Numbered from the stretch's first letter, positions 44,323-53,784 are shown. The stretch: DNA of 64,000 bases from Variovorax sp. 770b2 (GCF_900115685.1 NZ_FOXJ01000001.1:2203796-2267795), one strand, 5' to 3'. Program-made: numbers and translations. Notes: generated by a model not told the origin, from the sequence alone.

Positions 44323-45639
44323 CTACAAAACCTGTGAATGCGCAACGCGCGGAGCCGTGCGCGTGCGTTCGCGCAGCCACAGCACGAAGCCGCAGCCGAA
44401 CACCACGACCTGCGTGCCGATCAGCAGCGCGAAGCCCGCGAAGAAGCCCGATGCGGAAGCGGCCGATGCACTGGCCGCGCCCGATGCCGACGAGCCATGC
44501 GACACCGCGCTGATCACGCCGCCCATCAACGCCGGCATGAAGCCCGCCACGAGGCTCCCTGCCCCGTTGGTCACGCCGAACGCGCTCGCCGTGTGCTCGG
44601 GCCGGGAGCAATACTGGATCGTGCTCGGGATCGCGGGGCTCTGCAGTCCCCAGAAGAAGTTGGCCGCGACCAGGCAGCACGCCGCGGCATACGGATCGTG
44701 CGCGTTGATCGCCATCAGCACCGACAGCGCCACGCCCACGCTCGCCCCCATGAAGATGAAGGGCACGTGCGCGCGTTCGATCCTGTCGATGACGACGCCG
44801 CTCACGAGCACGGCGAGCACCGTGGCGTACTGCGGCAACGAAGCGAGCCAGCCCATCTCGCGCAACGAGAAGCCGCGTGCCTCGTGCAGGTACGTGGGCA
44901 GCCAGTTGCTGCTGCCCCAGAGATAGGCCAGCGCCGCAGAAGTGAGCAAGGTGATGAGGAACAGGTGCCGCGTCTGCAGCGCGCCCTTCACGATCGCGCC
45001 CACGCGCGCCATCGCTTCGCCGAGCGACGAAGGCCGCACCGCGTCTTCCTTGCCGGGCGGCATGCGCACGAACGCCAGTACGAGCGGAATGCCGAGCGCG
45101 ATGTTCATGACGCCCAGCACATGGAACGAGGTGTCCCACTGGAACTGCGCGAGCAGGTAGCCCACCAGCGGATAGCCGATGGCCAGGCCCAGGCCCGTGC
45201 CCATGTTCACGAGCGCATTGGGCTTGCCGTTCTCGTGGCTCTGGAAGTGCGCCTTGATGTACGACGAGGCCAGCGAGAACAGCGGCCCTTCCGACACGCC
45301 CAGGAGAATGCGCGAGGCCAGCAGCAGGCCGTAGCTGTTGAACATCGGCGAGGCCCACGTCACCACGCCCCACAGCACCAGCCCGTAGACCAGGCTGCGC
45401 CGCACGCCGAAGAGTGCCGAGCAGAATGGCGTGAGCACGAAGGCCGACACGCCATAGCCGAGCATGAACGCCGTCGCCAGCAGGCCCTGGCCCACGCGGT
45501 CGTTCGCCGCGAGGCCCACGTGATTCAGGAACGCGGCATCGGTGATCAGCACCGCGATGTTGATGCGGTCCACGTAGGAGATCGCGACGATCACGAACAG
45601 CGTGACGACGCCGTACCAACGAAGGTGTTTGCTCTGCAT
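44323..45639 (-). CDS. MFS transporter (ACS-type anion/aromatic acid symporter)
   Basis: A 438-residue inner-membrane transporter with 12 predicted helices and the anion:cation symporter family pattern: YVDRINIAVLITDAAF near residue 22, GYGVSAFVLTPF, and RILLGVSEGPLFSLASSYI with the GE/D-PxF type loop. It is the last gene of the 17-gene catabolic operon, downstream of the porin gene, so it probably imports the aromatic or acidic substrate across the inner membrane. The second half contains a Ser/Ala-rich stretch (GSSASGAASASAASASG) in the periplasmic or central loop. Confidence 0.87.
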   Translation of the reverse strand: MQSKHLRWYGVVTLFVIVAISYVDRINIAVLITDAAFLNHVGLAANDRVGQGLLATAFMLGYGVSAFVLTPFCSALFGVRRSLVYGLVLWGVVTWASPMFNSYGLLLASRILLGVSEGPLFSLASSYIKAHFQSHENGKPNALVNMGTGLGLAIGYPLVGYLLAQFQWDTSFHVLGVMNIALGIPLVLAFVRMPPGKEDAVRPSSLGEAMARVGAIVKGALQTRHLFLITLLTSAALAYLWGSSNWLPTYLHEARGFSLREMGWLASLPQYATVLAVLVSGVVIDRIERAHVPFIFMGASVGVALSVLMAINAHDPYAAACCLVAANFFWGLQSPAIPSTIQYCSRPEHTASAFGVTNGAGSLVAGFMPALMGGVISAVSHGSSASGAASASAASASGFFAGFALLIGTQVVVFGCGFVLWLRERTRTAPRVAHSQVL

Positions 45640-45680
45640 GGGATTGCTTTCTGCTGCTGCGGTGGCGCGTGCGCCCGGTC

Positions 45681-46787
45681 CTAGAACATGTGGCGCATGC
45701 CGAACTCGGTGCCGCTGGAGGCACGGTTCGGCGCGGTGATCGCACCCGAGAGCGCCTGCGCGGCACCGTGGCTGTTGCTGATGCGCGCGATGGTCGCGTA
45801 CAGCGCGGTGCGCTTGGAGAGGTTGTGCACATAGCCGATGGCCAGCTTCGACGAGGTGGGCTTCAGCGCCGCGCCCGCTGGCTCCAGCCGGTAGCGCGCA
45901 TACGAGCCCTTGATCTCGCCCACGCCGATGGGCAGCTGGAAGCCGATGAGCGCGCCCTTGGCGTCGGTCGTGCCCTTCGACTCCGTGTACAGCTCGCTCG
46001 TGAGCTTCAGGTTCATGAGCGACGGACCGAAGGTGTACGCGGCGCCGAGATTTGTCACGCGCAGGTCGCCACTCGCATAGCGCGTCTTGCCGGTGGCAAT
46101 GGCGATGTTGAGGCCGCCGCTCTGGTAACCCAAGCGCAGGCCCGTGTGGTTGCCATCGCGCTGGTTCGACACCAGCGTACCCGGCAGCACCGAGGTCGAA
46201 TCGTTCTCGCCCATCGCGTACATCACCTGCCCGTAGAAACCGCCGAGCGAGGCCGGCAGCAGGTAGCCAACGCTGTTCGATGCGCGCGTGCCCGTGGGCG
46301 CAACGAGGCCGCCCAGACCCGAGAAATAGATCTGGTTGGCGCCGATGCCGCTGCCCGTGCCGAAGGGGTCGAAGATGGCAGTGTTCCAGAACGCGGGCAC
46401 GTAGTCGCGGCCCATGCGCAGCTCGCCGAACGGGCCGGCCAGGCTCACGGTCGAGCGGCGGTTGAAGCTCAGCACGCCCGCGGTGCCGTTGCCGCTGGCC
46501 TGGTTGTTCGAGTTCGATGGGAAGCCCATCGCGCTGTCGTTCTGCAAGCCCATCTCGAGCCAGAAGTTGGCCGAGTAGCCGCCACCCAGGTCTTCGGTGC
46601 CGCGAAAGCCGAGGCGGCTGAACATGTTGCCGCTGTTGGACAGCTGCGTCTTGTGGGCCGAGCCGTCGCCGCTGCCGCGCGTGTAGGTGACGGCCGCGTC
46701 GACCACGCCGAAGAGCGTGAGGGAAGATTGGGCCAGCGCTCCGCCAGCCACGCTGGCCGAAGCCAGCGCGATCAAGTACTTTTTCAA
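45681..46787 (-). CDS. Gram-negative porin (Porin_4 type)
   Basis: A 368-residue outer-membrane porin. It has a signal peptide MKKYLIALASASVAGGALAQ, then SSLTLFGVVDAAVTY, the standard Burkholderiales porin N-terminus. Alternating beta-strand segments follow, with RLGFRGTEDLGGGYSANFWLE, and the protein ends in the terminal aromatic pattern EFGMRHMF with a final Phe. It sits between the Rieske reductase gene and the MFS gene, an arrangement that suggests it passes the catabolic substrate through the outer membrane. Confidence 0.9.
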   Translation of the reverse strand: MKKYLIALASASVAGGALAQSSLTLFGVVDAAVTYTRGSGDGSAHKTQLSNSGNMFSRLGFRGTEDLGGGYSANFWLEMGLQNDSAMGFPSNSNNQASGNGTAGVLSFNRRSTVSLAGPFGELRMGRDYVPAFWNTAIFDPFGTGSGIGANQIYFSGLGGLVAPTGTRASNSVGYLLPASLGGFYGQVMYAMGENDSTSVLPGTLVSNQRDGNHTGLRLGYQSGGLNIAIATGKTRYASGDLRVTNLGAAYTFGPSLMNLKLTSELYTESKGTTDAKGALIGFQLPIGVGEIKGSYARYRLEPAGAALKPTSSKLAIGYVHNLSKRTALYATIARISNSHGAAQALSGAITAPNRASSGTEFGMRHMF

Positions 46788-46833
46788 TGGATGTCTCGGT
46801 TGGTTTTTCTCTGGCCGTCGGGTGTGAATGGCC

Positions 46834-47802
46834 TCAGATGTCCAGCACCAGCCGCTCGCCCTTGCAGCGAGAGACGCAGATCATCATGGTCTTGTTGGAC
46901 GCACGTTCGATCTTGGTGAGGATGCCGTCGTGGTGCTCGACCTCGCCTTCGAGCACCGCTGTTTCGCAGGCGCCGCAGACGCCTTCCTTGCAGCTGTGGT
47001 CGGGGTTGAGGCCGGCGTCGATGAGGCTGTCCAGGATCGACTTGCCGGCCGGCACCTCGACGCTCTTGCCGCTCTTCGCACACTGCACTACATAGCTTTG
47101 CGTGGCGCTAGGTGCCTCCACATGCACCGCGGCGAAACGCTCGATGTGCGCGTTGGCGTAGCCGAGCTGCTCGCAGTTCTTCTCGAACGCATCGAGCATC
47201 GGCGTCGGGCCGCAGCAGTAGTAGTGGCTGGTCGCGCCCTTGCCGGCCAGCAGCGCCGCGAGGTCCGGCGGTGCGCCCTTCTCTTCGTCGAAGTGCCAGG
47301 TGAGCTGGATCGACTTCTCCTTCGCGAGCGCCTCGATGGCCTCGCAGAACGCGGCCTCCTTGCGGGTGCGCGCGCAGTACAGGAGTTCCACCGGCTGGCC
47401 GATGGCCACGAGCCGTTGCAGCATGCACCAGATGGGCGTCACGCCGATGCCGCCGGCCACGAGCACCGAACGCTCGGCACTTTCTTGCAGCTTGAAGTTG
47501 TTGCGTGGTGCCGAGATCGGCAGCGTCATGCCCACGCGCAGTTGCTGGTGCACGTAGCGCGAACCGCCGCGGCTCTTGCGGTCGTTGAGCACGCCCACCA
47601 CGTAGCGCTGCCGGTCGCTGGACGGATTGCACAGCGAGTAGCTGCGCACCAGCCCGTTGGGCAAGTGCAGGTCGATATGGGAGCCGGCCTCGAAGGCAGG
47701 AAAGTCCACGGCAGGCGTGGCCGGCCGGAACTCGACGCTCACGATGCCGTCGGCCTCGTAGCGCATCGTGTGCACGAGGGCGTTCAGCGTGGGAGAAGAC
47801 AT
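46834..47802 (-). CDS. PDR/VanB-family ferredoxin reductase (oxygenase partner)
   Basis: A 322-residue electron-transfer protein. The FNR-like N-terminal half has the flavin motif RSYSLCN near residue 55, and the NAD-binding motif GGIGVTPIWCML follows near residue 117. The C-terminal plant-type 2Fe-2S ferredoxin has CKEGVCGAC plus a distal Cys in MMICVSRCKGE. It follows the Rieske oxygenase gene by 19 bases and would pass electrons from NAD(P)H to it. The domain order is that of VanB/phthalate dioxygenase reductase. Confidence 0.9.
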   Translation of the reverse strand: MSSPTLNALVHTMRYEADGIVSVEFRPATPAVDFPAFEAGSHIDLHLPNGLVRSYSLCNPSSDRQRYVVGVLNDRKSRGGSRYVHQQLRVGMTLPISAPRNNFKLQESAERSVLVAGGIGVTPIWCMLQRLVAIGQPVELLYCARTRKEAAFCEAIEALAKEKSIQLTWHFDEEKGAPPDLAALLAGKGATSHYYCCGPTPMLDAFEKNCEQLGYANAHIERFAAVHVEAPSATQSYVVQCAKSGKSVEVPAGKSILDSLIDAGLNPDHSCKEGVCGACETAVLEGEVEHHDGILTKIERASNKTMMICVSRCKGERLVLDI

Positions 47803-47821
47803 GGCTGCGCTCGCTTCCCTG

Positions 47822-48868
47822 TCAGGCCGTCGCGGCTTCGGCCGCTTCCGCCAGTTGCGCGACCGCGAGGTTGCGCATGTGGCGGCGCAGGCGGACGATG
47901 CCCAGGTCGTGCTGGTACAGGTTCTCGTGCTGGTTGGCGTCGGCCTCCATCTCCTCGAGCATCACGCGGTCCTGCTCCAGCACGTGCCAGTGGCGCGCCT
48001 CCAGGCGGTTCTTGTAGAGGAAGCGCCAGGTGTCGCGCTCCCAGCCCTTCGGGAGTTTGCGCACGCGCCAGAAAAAGGTGGCCGTCATGCCCTTGGCGAT
48101 CGGCGAGAAGGCACCGACGATGATGAAGTTGCCGCCGGGGCCGCCGGTCTTGGGGTACGGAATTTCCAGCCGCATCCAGTGGATGCCGGTGTCGGCCCAC
48201 TCGGTCCAGTCGAAGTTGACGTTGCGCTGGCCTTCCTTCTCGAACACGAAGCCGATGTCGGTCGCGCGGATGCCGAACTTGGCGCTCGAATCGCCTTCGG
48301 CCATCGAGTGCGACTGCTTGTGCAGGTACGTGCCGTGCATCGGGTCCATCACGTTGTCCAGCACGTAGCGGTAGTCGCCCTTCCACTCGGTGTAGCAGAG
48401 GAAGCTGCCGTACTCGGCGTCGTCGGTCAGCTGCTCGGGCAGCACCAGCGGCGGCGGAATGTCGACCGATTCCTTCGAGTTGTAGAGGAACACCGCACCC
48501 GCGCGCTCCTGCACATGGAAGTGCCGCGTGGCCTGCGAGCCTTCCAGCTTGCAGCCGGGGCTGCCGGGCACGCGCGTGACCACGCCGTCATGGCGCACCT
48601 CGACGCCGTGGTACGGGCACGAGAGGCGGTCGCCCAGGATCACGCCCTGCGACAGCGGCGCGCCGCGGTGCGGGCAGCGGTCTTCCAGCGCATGCAGCAC
48701 GCCTTCGCCGTCGCGCCAGAGCGCGAGCTTGCGGCCCAGGCGGCGCAGCGAGATGGGGTTCTCCTTGATGAAGTGCGAGGGGCAGATCGGATACCAGAGG
48801 TCTTTCAGGCCGACCTCCAGCAAGTGGTCGACCGGGTCCGCAGCGATGGGTTGAATGGCGATGTTCAT
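47822..48868 (-). CDS. Rieske non-heme iron oxygenase, large subunit
   Basis: A 348-residue mononuclear-iron oxygenase. The Rieske cluster ligands are C65-P-H67 and C84-P-Y-H87. The catalytic iron motif is D175-x2-H178-x4-H183 in NVMDPMHGTYLH. Single-component oxygenases of this shape work with a separate reductase (encoded just downstream) and catalyse ring dihydroxylation or O-/N-demethylation. There is no small-subunit gene, which favours the VanA/phthalate-type class. The substrate is not identifiable from sequence. Confidence 0.9.
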   Translation of the reverse strand: MNIAIQPIAADPVDHLLEVGLKDLWYPICPSHFIKENPISLRRLGRKLALWRDGEGVLHALEDRCPHRGAPLSQGVILGDRLSCPYHGVEVRHDGVVTRVPGSPGCKLEGSQATRHFHVQERAGAVFLYNSKESVDIPPPLVLPEQLTDDAEYGSFLCYTEWKGDYRYVLDNVMDPMHGTYLHKQSHSMAEGDSSAKFGIRATDIGFVFEKEGQRNVNFDWTEWADTGIHWMRLEIPYPKTGGPGGNFIIVGAFSPIAKGMTATFFWRVRKLPKGWERDTWRFLYKNRLEARHWHVLEQDRVMLEEMEADANQHENLYQHDLGIVRLRRHMRNLAVAQLAEAAEAATA

Positions 48869-48880
48869 GATGGATTCCTC

Positions 48881-49102
48881 TCAGGCGCCGAGCACGGCCA
48901 TTTCCTTGCGGTACAGCGCTTCGGTCCAGGGCTGGCCGCCGGGGGTGGCGAGGCCGCTGTCGTTCAGGCGCTGCACCAATCCGCCGAGGTCGTGGATGCC
49001 ATCGGCGAAGGCGCGTTCGATCACGTCGCCCAGCAGGTCTTCGTAGGTGGTCGCGGGGCGCTGGCGCGCCTGGTGCGGTTGGAGATAGCGGTCTTGTTGC
49101 AT
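48881..49102 (-). CDS. small recombinase-like helix-turn-helix protein
   Basis: A 73-residue protein between the Rieske oxygenase and FAD monooxygenase genes, 12 and 31 bases from each. It resembles the short C-terminal HTH region of resolvase-type recombinases (YEDLLGDVIERAFADGIHDL, LVQRLNDSGLATPGGQPWTE), but there is no catalytic domain. Such small proteins are known in aromatic operons without an assigned role. DNA binding, or a structural role with the oxygenase, is inference. Confidence 0.62.
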   Translation of the reverse strand: MQQDRYLQPHQARQRPATTYEDLLGDVIERAFADGIHDLGGLVQRLNDSGLATPGGQPWTEALYRKEMAVLGA

Positions 49103-49133
49103 CGTGGGCCTCCGGGGGTGAGGTGAAATGAAA

Positions 49134-50291
49134 TCAGGCGACGGCTGCGACAGGTGCGCCTAGCGGCACGGCCCAGGCGTCGTAGCCGTAGACCCAGTCC
49201 GCATTGCCGCCTTCGCGCAGCCAGTTGTTGCCGCGCGAGCCGAGCTGCACCTGGCTGGCGCGCTCGATGCGGGCTTTCTCGTAACTCTTCAGCGCATCGG
49301 CCGCATCGGCCATCGCGACGCCTTCGAGGTGGCGCGACAGCACGACCGCGTCTTCGATCGCCATGCCCGCGCCCTGCGCCATGAACGGCAGCATCGGGTG
49401 CGCGGCGTCGCCGAGCAGCGCCATGCGGCCTGCGGTCCAGGCGGGCATCGGGTCGCGTTCGTACAGCGCGGTCTTCAGCACCGTATCGCAGGCGTCGAGC
49501 AAGGCGCGCGCCTCGGGGTGGTAGGCCACGTACTGCTCCCGCAGCTCGTCGACGCTGCCGGGCGCGGTCCACGATTCGAGGTGCCAGGTGTCCTGCGGCG
49601 TGGTCGCGAAGATGAAGATGTCCTTGCCGCGGTTCAGCGGGAATGTGACGATCTGGCTTTGCGGGTTCGGCCCCCACCACTTGGTGAAGGCGCCGAGGTT
49701 CGGCACGCCGGCCACGCGCTCGGCGGGCACCACGGCGCGGTAGGCGACGATGCCGGTGAAGCGCGGGCTCTCGGCGCCGAACATCGCGGTGCGCACGCAC
49801 GAGTGGATGCCGTCGGCGCCCAGCAGCGCGCCGACGCGTGCGCTGGTGCCGTCGGTGAACGAGAGGGTCACGCCCTCTTCGTCCGCCTCGATCTTTTCTG
49901 CACGCTTGCCCAGGGCGACGCGCTCGGCCGGGAACATCTCGGCCAATGCGGCCAGCAGGTCGGCGCGGTGGATGGTGAGCTGCGGCGCACCGTAGCGCTC
50001 CTCCGCCGAGTCGGCCATTTCCAGGCGCGAGGTTTCCTCGCCGGTGTCGTAGGTGCGGCTGATGCGGTGCGACGGGCGCGCCGCCGTCACGCGGGCCGCT
50101 TCGCCGACGCCCAGGCCATCGAGCGCACGCACCGCGTTGGGCGTCAGGTTGATGTCGGCGCCGACGCGGGCGAACTGCTTCGCCTGCTCGAACACGACCA
50201 CGTCGTGGCCCGCGCGCCGCAGCGCGATCGCAGCCACCAGGCCGCCGATGCCGGCACCGACGATGCCGATGGTGGATTCGCTTGTCTTCAT
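49134..50291 (-). CDS. FAD-dependent aromatic-ring monooxygenase
   Basis: A 385-residue flavoprotein hydroxylase of the salicylate/6-hydroxynicotinate hydroxylase group. The FAD dinucleotide motif GAGIGGLVAAIAL is near residue 12, the DG motif (GADGIHSCVR) is near residue 163, and the GD motif LLGDAAHPMLPFMAQGAG is near residue 293. The C-terminal WVYGYDAWAVPL is typical of that group. It would add a hydroxyl to an aromatic acid, using NAD(P)H and oxygen. It is next to a Bug receptor and an extradiol dioxygenase gene, in keeping with preparing a catechol-like ring for opening. Confidence 0.88.
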   Translation of the reverse strand: MKTSESTIGIVGAGIGGLVAAIALRRAGHDVVVFEQAKQFARVGADINLTPNAVRALDGLGVGEAARVTAARPSHRISRTYDTGEETSRLEMADSAEERYGAPQLTIHRADLLAALAEMFPAERVALGKRAEKIEADEEGVTLSFTDGTSARVGALLGADGIHSCVRTAMFGAESPRFTGIVAYRAVVPAERVAGVPNLGAFTKWWGPNPQSQIVTFPLNRGKDIFIFATTPQDTWHLESWTAPGSVDELREQYVAYHPEARALLDACDTVLKTALYERDPMPAWTAGRMALLGDAAHPMLPFMAQGAGMAIEDAVVLSRHLEGVAMADAADALKSYEKARIERASQVQLGSRGNNWLREGGNADWVYGYDAWAVPLGAPVAAVA

Positions 50292-50322
50292 GAGTGTCTC
50301 TCTGCTCTTTCCTGCATGCGGC

Positions 50323-51327
50323 TCACTCGGCCACGATGTTGCGGGCCTTGATGATCCGGGCCCACACGGCTGTTTCTTCGCGGATGTGCGCGGCGAATTC
50401 CGAAGGCTTCATCGCCGCATCGGTCATGCCCTGCACCTTCAGGCGCTCGCGCACGTCGGGCTGGGCCAGCATCTGCGCCGCATCTTTTGCGAGTTGCTCG
50501 ACCACGGCAGGCGGCGTGCCCCTGGGCGCCAGCAAGCCGTACCACGAGGTCACGGTCACGCCCTGGATGCCCTGCTCCGCCAGCGTCGGGATATCGGGCG
50601 CCGCCGCGCTGCGCGTGGCCTCGGTCACGCCCAGCGCGATGAGCTTGCCGTTCTTGATGAAGGGCATGGTCGCAGGCAGGTTGCTGAACATCAGCGGCAC
50701 CGAGCCGCCGAGCACGTCGTTGAGCGCCGGGGCCGTGCCCTTGTAGGGCACGTGCAGCAGGTCGATGCCGGCCTGCTGCTTGAACAGTTCGCCCGCCAGG
50801 TGCAGGCCGCTGCCCACGCCCGGAGAGGCGTACGAGAGCGTGTTGGGCTTGGCCTTGGCCATCGCCACCAGCTCCTTGGCGCTCTTGATGCCCGACGACG
50901 GCGCGGCCACCAGCACGTTGGGGGCCTTGGCCAGCATGGTGACGGGCACGAAGTCCTTCGCGATGTCGAACGGAAAGTTCGGCATCAGCGTCGGGTTGAT
51001 CGTGAGGTTGCCCGCAGGCACCACGAGCAGCGTGTGGCCATCGCCCTTCGCGCGCTTGACCTTGTCGATGCCGATGTTGCCGGCCGCGCCCACGAGGTTC
51101 TCGACCACGGCCGCCTGGCCGTAGCGCTTGGCGAGCCCATCGGAAAGCACACGGGCCAGCGTGTCGACCGGGCCGCCGGGCGGGAACGGCGAGACGATGG
51201 TGAAGCGGTCGCTGGCCAGCTGCTTCTGCGCATCGCTCTGCGCGTGCGCAGGCAATGCGACCGCTGCCAGTGCCGCGATCAGAAGGGAGAAGGAAAAGCG
51301 TCGTTGCATGGTGATCGAGGAAGTCAT
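50323..51327 (-). CDS. Bug-family tripartite tricarboxylate transporter receptor (TctC-like)
   Basis: A 334-residue periplasmic receptor. The ATG at 51327 overlaps the stop of the extradiol dioxygenase gene (ATGA), so this start is well supported over an internal ATG at 51309. It has a signal peptide cut after ALPAHAQ, and Bug motifs FTIVSPFPPGGPVDTLAR and AAVVENLVGAAGN. It lies inside the aromatic catabolic operon and probably supplies or senses the pathway substrate, an aromatic acid being likely. No TctAB genes are nearby. Confidence 0.92.
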   Translation of the reverse strand: MTSSITMQRRFSFSLLIAALAAVALPAHAQSDAQKQLASDRFTIVSPFPPGGPVDTLARVLSDGLAKRYGQAAVVENLVGAAGNIGIDKVKRAKGDGHTLLVVPAGNLTINPTLMPNFPFDIAKDFVPVTMLAKAPNVLVAAPSSGIKSAKELVAMAKAKPNTLSYASPGVGSGLHLAGELFKQQAGIDLLHVPYKGTAPALNDVLGGSVPLMFSNLPATMPFIKNGKLIALGVTEATRSAAAPDIPTLAEQGIQGVTVTSWYGLLAPRGTPPAVVEQLAKDAAQMLAQPDVRERLKVQGMTDAAMKPSEFAAHIREETAVWARIIKARNIVAE

Positions 51328-52295
51328 TTCTTCTCTGTGAGGAAAGCACCTTTCGGGCCCTCCGCGTTCTTCTGGCGACGCGTGTTGCCATCGAGCCCGC
51401 CATCGACCGCCCATTCGGCGAACACTGTCGGACCGGGTTCAAATTCGCGCGGCTGCCATTCGGCCGTGAGCTGGTCTTCGTCGGCGTAGTACTCGATCAG
51501 GCCGCCTGCCGGGTTCTTGAAGTACCAGAAGTACGCCGAAGACACCGGATGCCGGCCCGGGCCGAGCTGCGTCTCCCAGCCGCGGCGCGAGAAATGCAGG
51601 CCGCCGCCGAACACTTCGTGGATGTCGCGCACGGTGAAGGCCACGTGGTTGAGCCCGCGCTTGCCCGAGGGAATCTGCAGCAGGAACAGGTCGTGGTGGC
51701 CGCCCTCCGCCGCACAGCGCATGAAGGCGCCGCGGTTCGGATAGCTGTCGGACGAAACGAAGCCGAAGCGATCTGCGTAGAACGCGCTGGTGCCCACCAC
51801 GTCGTTGACGAAGAACACCACGTGGCCGACTTCGATGGGCGTTGCACGGTCGTAGATCGGTGCGGCCTGGTTGACACGCGGCTTGGCGTTCCAGGTGTTC
51901 ATCGCACCGCAGTCGACCTCGACCGCGTGCTTGCGGCTGACCTGCAGGCGCACGGCGAGGCCGTTGGGGTCGATGCAGCCGATGCGGCGTGCGCCATCGA
52001 CGGTGCGGTCGAAGAATGCCGGGTCCTGCGCGATGGCGGCGGCGTAGCGGTCGAGGTCCGCATCGCCTTGCACGCCCCACACCACTTCGCGCAGTGTCGG
52101 GCCCTCTTCCATCGCGGGCGGCAGGCCCGCCTTGTCCAACGCCGCGACGACGACCTTGCAGCCGTTGAGGCACTCGAAGACGAGTTCGTCGGCCGCTTCC
52201 GACTTCAGCGCGAGGCCCCAGTCCTCGAAGAACTGGCGGCAGGCGGGCAGGTCGTCTGCCCCGTAGGTGATCTGGTCGATGCCTAGAACGCTCAT
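51324..52295 (-). CDS. type I (VOC) extradiol ring-cleavage dioxygenase
   Basis: A 323-residue two-domain VOC enzyme. The three iron ligands of the extradiol family are present at expected positions: H158 (EVGHVVFF), H217 (LNHVAFTV) and E268 (LIEYYADED). Thus only the C-terminal domain is catalytic. It would open a dihydroxylated ring next to the hydroxyls, giving a semialdehyde or keto acid. It is translationally coupled to the Bug gene and follows the aldehyde dehydrogenase gene by 13 bases. The exact ring (catechol, protocatechuate-like or heteroaromatic) is not known. Confidence 0.87.
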   Translation of the reverse strand: MSVLGIDQITYGADDLPACRQFFEDWGLALKSEAADELVFECLNGCKVVVAALDKAGLPPAMEEGPTLREVVWGVQGDADLDRYAAAIAQDPAFFDRTVDGARRIGCIDPNGLAVRLQVSRKHAVEVDCGAMNTWNAKPRVNQAAPIYDRATPIEVGHVVFFVNDVVGTSAFYADRFGFVSSDSYPNRGAFMRCAAEGGHHDLFLLQIPSGKRGLNHVAFTVRDIHEVFGGGLHFSRRGWETQLGPGRHPVSSAYFWYFKNPAGGLIEYYADEDQLTAEWQPREFEPGPTVFAEWAVDGGLDGNTRRQKNAEGPKGAFLTEKK

Positions 52296-52308
52296 GGTGG
52301 TGTCCTCT

Positions 52309-53784
52309 TCAGTTCGCCCACGGGAGCGGTTGATCGTTCGTGCCCCAGTACATGCTCTTTTGCTCCATGTACTGGAAGATGCCTTCGCGGCCCTTCTCGC
52401 GGCCGAGGCCACTGTCGCGCCAGCCGCCGAACGGCGTCGAGACGGAGAACTGCTTGTAGGTGTTGACCCAGACCGTGCCGGCCTGCACCGCACGGCCGAG
52501 CTTCCAGGCGCGCTTGAAATCGCGGCTCCACACGCCCGCGGCCAGTGCGTAGACGCTGTCGTTGGCCTGTGCGATCAGCGATTCCTCGTCGTCGAAAGGC
52601 ATCGCCACGAGCACCGGGCCGAAGATCTCTTCCTGGCTGATGCGCGCGCTGTTGTCCAGGCCTTCGATGATGGTCGGCTTGTAGAAGTAGCCGTTGTCGT
52701 AGCCGGCGCCGTGCGGACGCACGCCACCGGTGCGGATGCGGCCGCCTTCGGATACGCCCAGGTCCACATAGCGCTCGATGCCTTCACGGTGCTTCGCCGT
52801 GATGAGCGGCCCCATCTGCGTCTGCTCCGATGCCGGATCGCCCACGCGCAGTGCATTGGCGCCTTCGGCCAGCCGCGTGAGGAACTCGTCGTAGATGCTG
52901 CGCGCGACAAAAAGGCGCGAGCCCGCGATGCACGATTCGCCCGACGAACTGAAGATGCCGTACAGCACGCCGTTCACCGCATGGTCCAGGTCCGCGTCGT
53001 CCAGCACCATGGTGGGCGACTTGCCGCCCAGCTCCAGCGACACCGGCATCATCTTGTCGGCCGCGATGTGGGCGATGTGCTTGCCGGTGGTGGTGCCGCC
53101 CGTGAACGACACGCGCTTGACCAGCGGATGCTTGGTGATCGCATCGCCGATCACCGAGCCCTTGCCCGGCAGCACGCTCACGATGCCCTTGGGCACGCCG
53201 GCCTGCTCGCAGATGCGCGCCAGTTCCAGCGCCATGAGCGGCGTGACTTCGGCGGGCTTCACGACCACCGCATTGCCGGCCGCGAGCGCGGGCGCGAGCT
53301 TCTGCGCTTCGCTCGCGATCGGCGAGTTCCACGGCGTGATGGCCGCGACCACGCCCATGGGCTCGTGCACGCTCATCGTGACGAAGGCGCCGCGCGACGG
53401 GGTGATGGTTTCTTCGAGCGTCTCCAGCGCGGCGGCGAAGAACTGGAAGGTGCCCGCGGCGCTCGCCACGAGGTTGCGGGTTTCGGTGATCGGCTTGCCG
53501 TTGTCCAGCCGCTGCTTCTGCGCGAGCGATTCGCTTTCGTCGCGGATCAGCTGCGCCACGCGGTGCAGCACGGCCGCGCGCTCGTGCGGCAGGCGCTGGG
53601 CCCAGCCGCTGGTGCGGAAGGCGTGGTCGGCGCGGGTGATCGCCTCCTCGACGTCAGCCAGGCTCGCGGCCTTCAGGCGCGCGATCGGCTCGCCCGTGGC
53701 GGGATACAGGCTTTCATACACATCGCCACCGCCCAGGCGCCATTCGCCGGCAATGCAGATCGGGAGAAGTTCGGAAGAAATCAT
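52309..53784 (-). CDS. NAD(P)-dependent aldehyde dehydrogenase
   Basis: A 491-residue ALDH-superfamily enzyme. The catalytic Glu is in LELGGKSP and the catalytic Cys in SSSGESCIAGSRL near residue 291. Cofactor-binding segments are TPWNSPIAS and SFTGGTTTGKHIA. The C-terminal PFGGWRDSGLGREKG is typical. In an extradiol pathway it would oxidise a ring-cleavage semialdehyde to the acid. It sits between the aspartate-dehydrogenase-like and dioxygenase genes with gaps of 15 and 13 bases. Confidence 0.91.
   Translation of the reverse strand: MISSELLPICIAGEWRLGGGDVYESLYPATGEPIARLKAASLADVEEAITRADHAFRTSGWAQRLPHERAAVLHRVAQLIRDESESLAQKQRLDNGKPITETRNLVASAAGTFQFFAAALETLEETITPSRGAFVTMSVHEPMGVVAAITPWNSPIASEAQKLAPALAAGNAVVVKPAEVTPLMALELARICEQAGVPKGIVSVLPGKGSVIGDAITKHPLVKRVSFTGGTTTGKHIAHIAADKMMPVSLELGGKSPTMVLDDADLDHAVNGVLYGIFSSSGESCIAGSRLFVARSIYDEFLTRLAEGANALRVGDPASEQTQMGPLITAKHREGIERYVDLGVSEGGRIRTGGVRPHGAGYDNGYFYKPTIIEGLDNSARISQEEIFGPVLVAMPFDDEESLIAQANDSVYALAAGVWSRDFKRAWKLGRAVQAGTVWVNTYKQFSVSTPFGGWRDSGLGREKGREGIFQYMEQKSMYWGTNDQPLPWAN

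Noticed and set aside
44159..44926. Rightward 255-codon frame overlapping the MFS gene
   Set aside because: Most of it is antisense to the MFS transporter, and the remainder has no domain or ribosome-binding site.
48881..49102. Possible remnant of a mobile element (recombinase-like HTH)
   Set aside because: There is no catalytic recombinase domain, inverted terminal repeat or target-site duplication. The gene is neatly spaced inside an operon, so it looks like a normal operon member.
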